Assembly (NCBI GenBank): GCA_037367405.1
Contig: JAZKJV010005551.1
Location: 310,001-374,000 of the forward strand
Direction: 5' to 3'
DNA from: Ottelia alismoides
Lineage: Eukaryota; Streptophyta; Magnoliopsida; Alismatales; Hydrocharitaceae
DNA: 64,000 bases
Of this stretch, positions 42,851 to 56,060 are shown in pieces. The translations under genes and the position numbers were made by a program. The notes beneath the pieces were generated by a model. The model was not told the DNA's origin. It worked only from the letters and a program-made list of their open reading frames with translations, and searched no databases. Positions within the stretch are counted from its first letter, which is position 1, and each line of letters starts with the position of its first letter.

Positions 42851-44500
42851 ATTGAAGTACTGATTTTGAGAGTCTCCAAGAATGGTTCCTGAGCCACTCT
42901 TGACGAAGCAGCCTAGTATCGTCCCAACTTAGACTAGAAGATATTTCAATAATCCATCAAAGTTGAGCTAAGTGTTAAGTGTGAGGATTTTAGTCAAACC
43001 ATTGTCTCAAGAGTCGTACAGATGACATGAAGGGTCCTGGTTAAACGCATTGAATCAACTCATGAACATAGTCTCGTGGAATCTAAAGAGTTAAGTCAAG
43101 TCAACTCGAAGCATCTCAATTATAGTCTTTAATAGGTTCATTTGAAATTAAGTGGATTAAGATTTAGACCAATCTCTGATCTTCGGAGTTTGTTTATATT
43201 TCTTCAATGCGGACAAAAGAAAAATCTTTTTGTATTTCCTAATTTTGAACATTTTATGGATTTTTGAAAAAGTATTATGCAATTATTAAAAATATTTTTG
43301 CAATTTTTTATGGGTTTTAACAATTTAAATTTTTTTAAAGATTTTTAATAAAGGTTAGTGAAAGAAATATGTATATATATTTAAGTATGGGTGCGTACTT
43401 ATTTACAAGAATTAATTGTAGTATTTACACTAGGAATGTACATGAGAAGTTAGTTGTATTGCATAGATTATATATAAGGGTTTTTCATATATTGATAAAA
43501 AGAAATTTTATTTGTTCTAATTATGTATAAGGTTCTCAAAATAGTTTGAAATATATGTTAACAAAAATTTTTAAAAACTTTATTTTTGCAAATAATTTTG
43601 ACAAGAAATTCTAGAAACATTTATATAATTTGAAAATCATTTTACAAACAAGTTTTAAAGGTATAGTTAGATTTTCCAAATATTTTTACAACCATTTTCA
43701 AATCCTTTAGAAATTGGATTTTCAAAAAAATTATTCTAACAAATCAAACAAATTTTTACAAATATTTACAAAAAAATATTACAACAGCTCAAAATCATTT
43801 CGCAAAAATTTTCCAAACAATTTTCAAAGATTTTTCGAGATATTTTCCAACCATTTTTCAGATCATTTTGTAAAATATTTTCAAACTGGTCTATTAATAA
43901 CATTTACAAAGAATTTTTGAAATTTTTTATACATAATTAGAGTGTATTCTTTATAGTTAATTAATTGTACACCCTTACCCATATAGTATATTAGCTATAT
44001 TATTCAAAATATCAATGTATGAGTTATAACTAAAGTACATACAACACACATACAACCCCTATACTTAAATTGAGCCATGTCCACGTAGTGATCAAAGAGG
44101 AAAAGGAAAACATAAGTCATGTTGAGCGTATGAAAGTCTATACTGCAACGACTAAGTAATGAATGAGAAGTCGGTCATCCTCCCGCCCCCCCTCCCCCTA
44201 CCCTGTACTTAGGATCAACTAATCGTAAGTATAGTAGATGGTACAAAAAATAGGGATGATCAAGGATCAGAATTTGCGAAATTAGATGGCTCGACTTGTC
44301 CCCCATGTACAGTGAAATATCCCTTAGTATAGACTGAGTATCAACAAGTTGAGAGACAAGCAAGAGAATGAATAATGAATAACTCGAATACACTCATCCT
44401 CCATAGACTTAGGATGAAGCATATCCTAAGTATGATGCGGATGACTGGAAAGAGTGCCATGTGGAAGAATGAAGGAATTGGATAATTGGAATGAAAAGAA
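42850..44500 (-). mobile_element. second gypsy 3' region, inverted
   Basis: The minus strand of ~43000-43200 resembles 34860-35010. The palindromes TACTTAGGAT..TAAGTATAG (44206-44235) and ACTTAGGAT..ATCCTAAGTATG (44407-44437) match those at 33.8-34.2 kb. The part between is AT-rich with repeated AATTTTTACAAA-like strings. No pol sequence remains. Confidence 0.5.
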
Positions 44501-45060
44501 GAAAATCAATCAAAGATATTTGTATATGCATTGTATGGCTTGGTTGTTGTTGCATAGATCTTCATCAAATACCACTTGAATTGAATCAGAAATGGTCAGG
44601 AATGTGTTCAGCAACTGACCGTTTCTGATTCATCAAGATCACAAACAGATTCAACAAAAGACCTCTTAAAGCGTGGTTGCAATCGTTAATCTCTAACGTA
44701 AGAGATTCTCCTGTCTCAAGTCCAATCTAACGAAGATCGCACTTGCGTGCACGTTTGTTAAGACACGTGTCTCCCGTAATCCATGTTGATGATCAGGGCA
44801 AGGAGTCTCGTGATTTCGTCTCACGAAATATAGCGCCTTCTTCACGAGCAAAAAACGTCGAAGATGGAGGATATCTATGAGCAGTCGATCGGGCAGCATG
44901 ATAAATTATTTACACATGCACGAATGCTAATTATGCAATATAAGTGGAAGTATGCATTTAATTACTCGGGAACAAAGTTCTATTTTCAACTTTTAGAGTG
45001 ATGAATCATAGATTCATCACAACACAACGGTGTCACGACGATTGCAAGCTTCTCTACGTC
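44501..45060. other. unassigned, possibly retroelement non-coding sequence
   Basis: A short inverted repeat, GAATCAGAAATGGTCAG..CTGACCGTTTCTGATTC, forms a strong hairpin at ~44583-44632. No gene. Confidence 0.4.
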
Positions 45061-47195
45061 AACATATGGACAACCATATGTTGAAAGAGAGAGACAGAGA
45101 GTTTGCATGAAGAAAGAGAGAGACTTGTTGTTCGTGTGTATTGTGTGTAAAGAAAAGGTTGGGTCTACCCTTTTTTATACTAAATTGTATGGTAGAGATG
45201 CACTCCTAGTTCAAATAAATCGTTGAGATTTTATTGTAAAAATTTAGAACAATAAATAATTTAATTCAAAAGAAAATAAATATGTTGTAAATAAGAATAA
45301 CATATTCAGATTCAATTAAATCAATAACCTCCCAAATGAAATAGGACTAGAGAACCTCATTCCATGTAAGGGAGAAGGAGATAGCCTCCTTCTCCTTATA
45401 CATGGTGGACGACCGTCTTGATTGGAGAGAGAAGATCTCTCTCCAATCATAATGTAATCTCATTATATTAAGTCTTATTTCATTGATTTTTTTGTCAACA
45501 AAATATGACCAAAAAATATTGCAAATTATTTGTGATAATTGCAAACAAAACTATTGACAATCATGAATCAAATTCAACCACCCAATAAAAATATAAATTA
45601 CACAATTAATTGTACAACGTGAATCTAATTCACATCAGCATTTAATTCGTAAATCTTATTTACAATTAACTCTCTCTAATATATTGTAAATCACATTTAT
45701 AATGCTTGTGATTATTATAGGCAGTGATATTCTATATTATTCACATCATAACAAAATTAAATCATATTTAATTATCTTGCATGTACATTCTCATGTGCCC
45801 AAATAGTAAGAATCTCATTCACATTATTCACGTCTTTGATAATTAATTCATATTTAATTATCTTAGATGTGTTCAAATAATATGAATCATATTCATATTA
45901 TTCATGGTAATTAAATCACATTTAATTATCATTTAACCACAATGCTCGGATACACTATCAACAATGAAATTATCCTTGAGATCTTTCAAGAATAATGCAC
46001 TTTCTCCGCAGATACTTGGAGACGAGGACATGGTGTTTGTGTGTTCCATATATAGTGACTTTGATATTGATATAATATATCAAATCCAAATCAAGGGGAC
46101 CTCTCAAATATGTTTGATCGAATCAAAGACGTAAATCTATTCTTATAATTACATCTGAATCACATTCATATCAATGTCCAACATTACGATTAAGATCATC
46201 TTACTTCTCTGCTGAGAGGAGTCACTAAAATCTAAACCTATTTCGTCACTCATTCGTAATGGAAGTGCCATGGCTATACAATCATTTAAGATCACATCAC
46301 CCTCGAGTATTCCTAATATTTGTACATCCTGCATATTAGCATGTCTAGAATAAACTCGATTTTTTAGATCTTATTTAGATTATCTTTTTTTGTGTTTTAT
46401 CGTTAAGTTTCTCATTTGATCATTGGGAGTTGGTATCGATCATATACTTTCCAAAAGCATATATCATGCATGTATATTGATAATATACTGTCCAAAAATA
46501 TACATCAAACCTACAAATTCAGTCAAGCTTTTAAAGTGAGATGACCGTGCACGGAATTTGATCCCAATATCTCGTAAGTGAGCTCATGTCTTCCGGTTCA
46601 GTAATGAACATGTATGTTCCCTTTAAGAGATCATATTACTCGTATGCCCTTGTATGCACACCAGCTCGTCGATGTATAGAACTTGATTAGATAATCAACC
46701 TATCGATCTGCCAAATGTACATATTCAAACATATAATAACGCATCTGTCTTCGGTCATAGGATGCATTCCTATATCATGACAACATACGACATATGTTTT
46801 GTTTATCTTGATCTCGTTAAGTCAACTCTTTGGCTTGACTTATCCAACACATTCGAATCCATATTCCTATGTAGAACATGCATCAAGAAGTCGGATAGAT
46901 ACTAGCCTTTATAGAAGAATTTATGTCTTCTTCTCATATTTGAGATCCTTTCTTAACAATCATTTGACGGTGCTTTTTGAGTCCTCGATCTAACTCTTTA
47001 GATATCATCGAACCACCAGCCTCTATGATTCAACATTTCAATAAACAGTTGTACGATCATTAAGATGACAAGTACATAACTCTTATTGTACTAAGGGACC
47101 TATTATGAAAATAGTTATTCTTCATTTCAGATCCGGGAATGATTTGCAACAAGATCTGTTGCATAATGACTCGTCGTGGGCACACATGCTCAACA
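45061..47195 (-). mobile_element. probable 3' LTR of a copia element
   Basis: The minus-strand LTR would begin TGTTGAGCATGTG at 47195. It follows a polypurine-type tract GGGCTAGTGGGAGA (47197-47210), the usual 'AGTGGGAGAT|TGTTG' junction of plant copia elements. The far end is not resolved; the lower bound is a guess. The region is AT-rich with repeated TTAATTATC strings. Confidence 0.5.
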
Positions 47196-49000
47196 ATCTC
47201 CCACTAGCCCAAAGAGTTTGTATAAGGGATAATCTTTTAAAACCACTTCCATGTGATAAATCATAAGCTACCTAGAAAATTAGTCTGGTAAGATGGCTAG
47301 TCACTCTGTTCCCGGGAGACTATGCCAAGTCCTTTTGCAAACTTGCATATCTCCCAGTAATAGTGCTCCCATACGATGCAAATGTTGCATCTTATGCAAC
47401 CAATACTCAATTTTCTCAAATCAATTACAATATTTTTGACACTATAGTTAAATAATCATTATAACCAGTAAGTAATTTCTATTATTCTTATCAGAATACC
47501 CTTATTCCCGTATATCTATATCTCCTAAGACTAAGATCCAGTCCTAAGTCTTATAAGGCATTTGTAATTAATACCTTTTAGATCATTATCTATAAAGCCT
47601 TATGTTCTGGAAGATAAGACTTTGAGATCACTATCTCAAAAAATCTTTTCATTTTTTAGATATTGTTATTACTGCAATCAAGTATTTTATCTCCATAGTA
47701 GGATTAGTAACATCTACTACTCTCACTGCATGGCAGACATCTGATTTTTGTACACATCTAGCATACACCATGCTTCTCACAATCGATGCACAAGGGAAAG
47801 TGGTTTTTAGCATCACCAACACTTGATATGCTATCCCTTCAGATTGTTTAGTACCCTGTCTTAAGGGAAGGAAACCTTCCTTAGGGTTTTTCAAAAAAAA
47901 AATGGAACATGTCAAAGGTGTACCAATTACGTGACGACCCCAATACCCTCTTCTCTTTACTTCTGAACATCTTCAGAACTAATATCTAAGAGGTATCTTT
48001 GAGGTCTTTCATCTCAAGACATGAAACAATCGGAATATAAAACACTTATTATCATCCTTACATCATTCTAAATGATTAGGATATTATCTACATTTAGCAT
48101 TGTGAATACGATGACACTCCCACTAAGCTTCACATGGTTCATCAAGATTCTATACGAGTCATGATCTTTTATAATTTCATCAAATCTGACATTTTGACTA
48201 TGAGAAGCTTATTTGAGTTCATAGATGGATTTCATTTACATACTTTGCTTTCCTCATCTATGAAGTCCTAGGGCTACTTCATGTAAATATTCTCGGTGAG
48301 GAATTCATAGAGGAATGCAATCTTAACTTACATCTTGTAAATGTCATAGTCAAGTTGCGTAGCTATAATTAGCAATCTTCTAATGGGTTTAAGCATGGGC
48401 ACTAAAGAATAAGTCTCATTGCAAGCGGTCTTCTCTTCATGTGTATCTTGTGGATACGGGCCGTGCTTTTAAGGTCTCTATCTTCTCGTCAAATTCCCTC
48501 TTTCTCTTGAAAATCCATTTACATCTAACCATTCTTACCCTTATAGGTGAATCCTCTAGTTTCCATATACAACGCTTGTGTATGAAGTCTGCTTTGGATT
48601 TTATTGCTAACATCCATCTTTCCATGACATGATCCTCAGATGTTGAAACATGGCTTATCTGATACATGGAATCCATACTCTTTATGTGGTCTCACCATCC
48701 TCAAACTAATTTGAAGAGGTATGAATATTTTATCTTTAATTGTCTTTTTAGTTTTCGAATTCAGGAGCCTCATTATCTTCTCGAGATTAATGAGTTCCTT
48801 TATTTCATCTTCATCTTTATTCTCAAGAAGTCAACCTCTAAGAATCATATCCTTGGAGATGAAAGAATTTCAAACTTGTAAAGAAGGTATCCAGTACCAT
48901 TTTAATATTCCTAATGAAGTAGAATTCTCTGGTGCCAGATTCCAGCTTACTTGCATCCATGACGTGGTTATGAACCAAGCAACCCTAAATCCTTAAGTGT
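47196..49000 (-). pseudogene. decayed Ty1/copia RT on the minus strand
   Basis: At 48676-48437 the start of copia RT is readable: 'ERWMLAIKSKADFI', 'RCKWIFKRKREFDEKIETLKAR' (family GCKWVFK.K...G.V...KARLV). At 47915-47649 the RT end is readable: 'PCASIVRSMVYARCVQKSDVCHAVRVV' (family PYASAVGSLMYAM.CTRPDI..AVGVV). Stops and frameshifts lie between. Sequence from 49000 to 50300 may be the integrase part but shows no motif I trust. Confidence 0.65.
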
Positions 49001-51050
49001 TTAATCACTAAGCTAGGTTCCAAACCATAAATTATGAGGGTTTTGGGGTTTAGGTTTGCATGGAATCTTATTAAGGACATATATTGTAGTCTCTATTGCA
49101 TATATACATGGAAACTAAGGGGTATTTATGCTAATATTCACCATTGACCAAATCATGTCTCCCATGAACCAATTACATATCTCTATATTGAGTTTAGGTA
49201 TATTAGAAGGAGTGAGATAGGAATGTTATTCCTTTTTCTATCAGGTGTTCTTTGAATTCATCTAATAGGTACTTGCTAACTTCATTAGATCAAATTCATC
49301 TCATCTTCATTCAAATTTTGATTGTAAACCAAAACGATGAAATCTTTTAACATTTCAAAGATTTCTAAGGTGAAAAGAAGAAATCTTATATCACAAATAA
49401 TCATCAATTGATATCACATATCATTAATATTTATTATGATATATATGATCCATATACATCAATATGTATGAGATCTTGAATACCTTGACATCTTACACCA
49501 TTCTCGAAGTATGGTGCACTGGACATTTTACTTTGAATATCTATTCATAAGTATGTAAGTTTTGAACTTTCAGACAATCTAAAGTTCAATATGTTACCAG
49601 TTTATTGATCTTATCAATAGACATATGTCTAAGGTTTGATCATTGTCAAATGATCTTTATACTCCTTTTGATCCTCCAATGTCTTCCTTTTTCAATATCT
49701 AGAAATGTTAATGAACTACTCATTAATTATTTGATCTAGCACACTAATTATCTGGTCTAGCAGAACCCTCTAGATGTTAGACTACCAGCTGAAATATATC
49801 CATCACAATTCTTTATGATAGGTCTTTTCCATAATGCATGCCCATTTCTATCAGGATTAGAAATAAACAATGAATGTAATCTAACATCTAGGTCATAGAG
49901 GCATTCTCTATCCAATGGAGAATGTTGCAATAATTGCATCAACATCCACGTGGATGACTATTAAACCTCAAGGTCAACTTTTTTAGTCTTCTAAAACATA
50001 TGCAACCAATTGCATGTGTTATTGGAAGAATGAGAGACAATTATTATACTCTAATCTTATATAATAAGCAAGTCAATTTCAATGATTATATGTATATGTT
50101 GATTATTATAATGCATTATTCGAGCCATTCTCTATGGATCCTAGATAGTCTAGATACTCATACTGTCAGTTTATCGGTATTTTGTAGTATTAGCATTTAT
50201 CCAACTCTTTGGATGTTATATGTGTGGAAATCATAGAAGTACAAATCAGCACTTTGATTTTCTTCTTACTTGGGCTAGGCCCATGCTTATACCGCACTTC
50301 CCTTCATCTACAAACAACCATTGCTTAAGACAAAGGATCTCTTATGTTGAACTCAAAAGATTTCAATATAAGAGTATTTCAACATTTTTATATGCTTCAT
50401 TCAATTCATACAATATGAATATTATGAAATTTCATGAAAAAAACTATATTATACATAGTAGAATGATGATACTCATCATATCTACATCCATCTTAACTCT
50501 TAAAGACTTTGGTTCAGGCGGGTACACAAACTTTTTTTGGTACATCATCTCTCATTGAGTCACCATTATGCATAATGCAGTGAACTATGTCATTCATGAT
50601 TAACCATGAGAGCACATATGTATGCCAAAATATATTCTTAGGTTTTATAAGGATTTTCGATAATTACGATTATCATTGACATGATACTTCCAAAGCTCAT
50701 TGGATGATATATCAAGACTATAGAGACATACAAACCCAAGTTTGTTGTCCTATTATCTATTTAATTGTCATTCCTCATTATTATGAGGAGACCTACACAT
50801 TGCAACCACATACATTATGTGTCCAATTGCAAGTACAATATCTTGATCATGGATCCAATCCATGATATTTTATTGGTTATTATTGAGTATAGTTTCGAGT
50901 GGATTTAATGTAGGTCATCTAAAATAAGAAATATTTGCATAAATACATATTTTACTTTTGATTAAGGATTTTATATCAAAGTTGCATTGCCTTGTCAACT
51001 CTGAAAGTTCATTCCCTTATCCACTTTGAAAGTAAGAACACATACTTATC
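49001..51050. other. AT-rich, probable continuation of the copia remnant
   Basis: No domain recognised on either strand. Confidence 0.3.
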
Positions 51051-52260
51051 ATTATATCTCAAGCAAGAACTGGGATCTCCTATTTACCTTTGTTACATGC
51101 CAATAATACGATAAACTGCAACTCAGATAAAATAAGCGAGAACTCATTCTGCTTTTAAAGTCCAATTTGCGTTTCCCAAATTGGCATGGTCCATCTCGAC
51201 TGCTATACCAACGGTCAAGGGTGCTTGGATCTGACGACAACTGACACTCCTGGAGACAAAGCTCAATCGAACGACTATGAACCTCCCCAGAATAACCGGG
51301 AAAAATACAGTCGTGGTTGAACTTCGATCCACGATTCCTAGTGACTCCTACCACTGGGGGTGTCCAGAGGGGTGCAAAATGGAGCTGGAAGTCTCCGGAG
51401 CTGCTGTGACCCACTGATGGGGTCCTGGAAGGCTGGTGAAGTCGAGCACATGGGTTTCCTCCTTTTGTACCAAAATTACCTCCGAAGAGGCCCTTAACAT
51501 CAAAGACCGACAAGGGACACAAAAAGCACATAAAAAGGTGTCTCTCGAGAGTCTAGTTGGGTGGAATGGAGGCAAAATGAGGTGGGCCGGAGCTCTCATG
51601 TGAAGGGTGGTAGAAGGAGACCTAATCTTCTGATCCAAGGAGGATTAGGGGGAATGTGAGGGTGTTGGGCGTGGAAAAATGACGTGGGAAGAAGATGGAG
51701 GTGATTGGCGGGTCGGAAAAGTTGGAAATGTAGTTAATAAAAATGCCAACTAATAGTTGGAAATGAATTTTGGAATCAAAAGCAATCTATTCAACCATTA
51801 CCCTATGGCTCAACCTGCTGGAGCAATGATCCGATGGACCATGCGACGGAGCTTTGCTAGCGATGGTGGATCGACCAGTCATGTGCCTACAACACACTGC
51901 AAATCGATCGACCAAGGAGCTGTCACTTCCTCGACACGATGCACTAGGGATCTGATGGGTTTGACACTAGGAGAGGGATCAAATTGAAATTGAGCTTCGG
52001 TGAAGGGTTATGTACATGTGAGTCTTTGATAGGGAAAGCATGCTTGATTCAAAATGTCTTTGATCGAGGGATCATATGTGCGTGAAAGGTCAACGATCAA
52101 GGAAGAAAAGTTGTGAAGGAATCAAGCTAAATGGGTTAAAGAATACATAGGGAAATTCGAGGAAGAGGCACGTCTAGGTCTGTCAGACGCAGATCTGGGG
52201 GGAACGAGGAGTTGATTGAGATCAACTCTGATCGCCCCCTTGGACCACGTGGAATAGAAG
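51051..52260. other. retroelement-like non-coding sequence
   Basis: An open frame (51052-51531, minus) has no recognisable domain. Purine-rich GGAGGAGATTAG-like sequence and the AT-rich part that follows resemble 56640-58150 in order and style, suggesting two copies of one retroelement non-coding region. Confidence 0.35.
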
Positions 52261-53780
52261 AAGATAAACTAGATTAGAAATTCGACATTAATTCAAAAAT
52301 AAAATAACAAATGATATTATTAATTTTAAGTTAAAACAATTTTTTAATATTTTATTTAGTATTTTATGGTAATTTATATTTATTTTTACAAGTTTAATTA
52401 TTATAAGTTACTTTTTACAAGTATAATTATATGTACTGACCTATGTTTTATTATTTTATTTTTACTTTATATTTTAGATTTTATTATTTTATATACATAT
52501 TTTACTTGTTTATAACTTATTTTAATGCATGCAAGTATATGTTTTTTATTTTCCTGAAGTAATTTTTACACTTAAATAAATATGTATATTTATTATATAG
52601 GTATGTATATGTATAATTCATCTATGTATGTTTGTACATTATTTATTTTAGTGTGTTTTAAATGGTTTTATTTTATTACAATATATACAAAAATATAAAA
52701 ATATAAAATCATGAAAAAATAAAGAATAAATAAAATAAATATTTTATCCTGGCATGATGCACAATAGAGGTCTAAAACCTAATGTTTACATTTCAATTCC
52801 AAATTAAATGAAACTACCTTCATTAACTAGATAATTAAAAGTTATAAATAATTAAAGTGTGATTTTAGTGAATTTTGAGTCCATATGGAGAAGATACAAC
52901 TCTGTGAAGTTTTGATTTTGGATTTTTTTTCTTAGTGTAGACATCACATCATGTATTATTTTTAGGTGAAATGAATTTTGTATTTTTATGAATTTTTATC
53001 TAAAAAATTAATGTCCAAATTTTATTGATTTGATGTATAAATAATAACGAATAAAATAGGTCCCAAATTGGACTTATTGATGAATTATAAATTAGGATTT
53101 ATTATATTTTTGGCCCTTATCTCCCCCTATTTTATTATTCATCGATCCAATCATCACGATGCTTAGGTCTCGAGATTTTTGATCATTCAATACCTACAGT
53201 ATTTCATTTCATTTTCTTTTCTTTTGTTCGTTCTTTTATTTTATCTTTCAATATAATATTTTTATACAATGTTACAGAATAAACAATAGATGTTATTTTA
53301 TGCAAAATAGTGCTATTTACATGCATTTAGCTGGCGTTTAAAGGCTAAAAAGAATAAAGGTGATGAAATGGAGATTAATCAAATCCGTAGGGTTTTATTC
53401 ATTGATCAAGGAATTACAATTCTACTGTTCAGCTTGGTCCCATTCCCACACCCTCTCCGTCCTAAGGATTTACAGTTCTACTATTCAACTTGGCAACCTC
53501 CTACCGATGACATTTTTCAAGGGTCTAAAATGGCATCCTCATGGAAGCGAAGATATCTTGTCGTTGAGGCGACCACTCACAAAACCCGAGGTCAATCAAC
53601 AATTAACGCACACAGATAAATAAGTAATTAATAGCATGAGTTAGAATTTATTGTACCCTACTAAAGATATATAGTGACAAGTAAGTAGGGGTCGAAATCA
53701 GGAAGAAATGGTTCAGAACAATGTAAGATAGAACATCAAAGCACAATCTGTCCCTTAGACACTTAGCCCAATTAGGGTTT
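52261..53780. repeat. dispersed repeat B (old LTR-retroelement debris)
   Basis: 52260-52720 resembles 57890-58160 (ATTCAAAAATAAA followed by a run of TTTATTTT strings). 52960-53390 matches 41640-42080. No coding motif. Confidence 0.5.
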
Positions 53781-54122
53781 TTGTGGATTTTGGATTTTTA
53801 ATTTTTATTTAATTTTTAATTTACAAATGTTTTTGGATTTTTTATTTTTGAAAATAAAAATAAATATAATAAAAAAACATGATTAGACATAATAAAGATA
53901 TAGATATAGTTAATATATAGGTGTGGATATACACAAGTCAAAATAGGTATAGATATAACTAAAATCCACGGAAAATGAATGTTTTATTTTATATGTTTTT
54001 TCTATTATTTCATTGATTTTGTGGAGATTTTTTGCCGATTTTTAAATTTTTTTAAATGACTTAAAAGGTCAGAACAAGGAGGAAATAAGCAAACAGGGGT
54101 ATTTTTTATTTAAAAATATCTA

Positions 54123-55386
54123 GGGATTTTATCACTTGTGCCCCTCCGAGATGTTGCAATATCAGTTATGCCCCTATCTTTTTCGTAATATCAGTTGTGC
54201 CCCTCAAAACTTGCTCCGTCATCAGTTGTGCCCTTCCGTCAGGTTGACCGTCAATGAATTGACTTAACCATGGTTTTTTCAAACCTTGGTGCATTTAAGA
54301 GGGGTATTATTGTCCAGGGACCTCTTCTTCCTCCTCCAACCTCCTCCTCCTCCCTCTCCGGCCTGAGCTCCGCCCCGAGCTCCCCTCCCCTCCCCGACGC
54401 CGCCCCGAGCTCCCCTCCCCTCCCCGGCGACACCCCGCAGCCCCTACCCTCCCCGGCGCCGCACCTCCTCCCCCCCGCACCTCCTTCCAGCCCGCCGCCC
54501 CCTCCCCTCCCCGGCGCTTCCACCTCCAGCAGGGGCCCCTCCACGCGACTCCGATCGGCCGCCTGGGCGACCCCGCCCTTCTGCGCCGACCACCCGCGCC
54601 CCCGGGCGCCTGCTCTGCCTCCACAGACCTCAGGCCGACCGCGGGCCCGTGCCCACTTCTCCAGACCACCGCCTCACCGCTGCCTCTCGCCACACGAACG
54701 GAGGCGCGCGGCGGCAACCTCCAGGTCGCGGCGGTTCCATCCGAGCCCCTCCGCTCCAGATCCTAGCGCGCCTCCCCTCTCACGTCGGCGCCACCCGCGG
54801 CCTCCTCCGCTCTACAGCATCGTCTTCCAGGCGCCTCCCCCGCGCGCGGCGCCGACACCCCTCCGCCGCGCCTCCCCTCGACCACGCGATGCCACCGACA
54901 GGCTGCGCCACCTCGGCCCCCGCATGCCCGTGCTCCAGATCTGCCACCTGCGGCCGTGCGTCCCCTACACCGGTTGGTCCTACAATCGTAAGAATCGGCG
55001 CCGGGGAGGGGAGGGGGCGGCGGGCTGGAAGGAGGTGCGGGGGGGAGGAGGTGCAGCGCCGGGGAGGGTAGGGGCTGCGGGGAGCTCGGGGCGGAGAGGG
55101 AGGAGGAGGAGGTCGGAGGAGGAGGAAGAAGATGGGAAGAGGAGGAAGAAGAAGAGGTTGGGGAAGAGGAGGGTGAAATGACCATATAACCTTTAAAAAA
55201 AATAATTCCGCTTATATCCTCAAAGTTAACGTCCGTTTGCACTGTAGATGGACGGTCACTAACCCGAGGGGCACAAGTGATAAAATAGCAAGTTTTGAGG
55301 GGCACAACTGATATTACGAAAAAGATAGGGGCATAACTGATATTGCAACATCTCGGAGGGGCACAAGTGATAAAATCCCTTTACCC
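54123..55386. mobile_element. Mutator-type element with ~390-bp inverted repeats
   Basis: The left arm starts GGGATTTTATCACTTGTGCC. The right arm ends GATAAAATCCCTTTACCC. Over the outer ~110 bp the arms are almost perfect complements, and the complementarity continues through GC-rich sequence to about 54520 / 55000. Flanked by a perfect 9-bp duplication AAATATCTA (54114-54122 and 55387-55395). The central ~480 bp is GC-rich and unique here; it may be captured gene sequence. Same family as the older element in HPR1 intron 5. Confidence 0.9.
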
Positions 55387-55639
55387 AAATATCTAATCAC
55401 CATCGAGAAATCGAAAACTATTTCTAAGTGAAAATATACTCCAAAACACAAAAGCAAGACAAAGAAATCTTTTTTTTTTGGATTTTTTTACGATTTTTTT
55501 GATGATTTTTATAATATTTTGAGTGTTTTGAGACTTTTAGGATATTTCTTTTATATTTTTGTTTGATTTTTGGTCAGATGATAAAACAACACAAAATAAG
55601 AAGGAAATAATTTTTATAGGATTTTTAGAAAAGTATTTA

Positions 55640-56060
55640 TATATATAGGGTCTTTTCCAGGTAGGAAGTGATGGTTCAGCTTACCAAGCTAACAGACGGG
55701 TCTGGTCTGAGAGGATAGGACCTAGGCGTTGAGCAAGGATCCGAAGCGGCTTATTATATAGAAAGTGGAGACTGCCCAAAGCCTAATGATAGGGGCTTTC
55801 TTCCCCTTACCTCTCCGCTTCGCATTTGACTCATCAGACTAGACAATTATTCTTTATAAGGCCTCAGACCTCCCGCCCCGCCCGTGGTTCGGCCGCTTCG
55901 ACCAGAGAGAGGCAGGCTATAGGGGCAGCTAATCCCCCTTTCCCAGGACATTCTCACCCTCTGCATTTACTCCAATAATCATTCAGCGAGTCCTAATATA
56001 TAGGGCGACCAGAAGAGGCAACTAAGACTTCTTAGAATCCTCTAAAGAAGAAAGAGAATC
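55640..56060. other. probable mitochondrial DNA insert (NUMT)
   Basis: A ~420-bp block of about 50% GC sits between very AT-rich flanks. Its texture (CCCGCCCCGCCCGTGG, GACCAGAGAGAGGCAGG, CTAATCCCCCTTTCCC) is like plant mitochondrial intergenic DNA. No gene is identified in it. Identification is by compositional and textual impression only. Confidence 0.45.

Noticed and set aside
51052..51531. 159-codon minus-strand frame
   Set aside because: No recognisable domain, in retroelement-like surroundings; not called as a gene.
54270..55181. 303-codon Pro-rich open frame
   Set aside because: It runs from one inverted-repeat arm across the centre into the other arm; composition (GC-rich repeats) explains the openness. 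A captured gene fragment in the centre remains possible.
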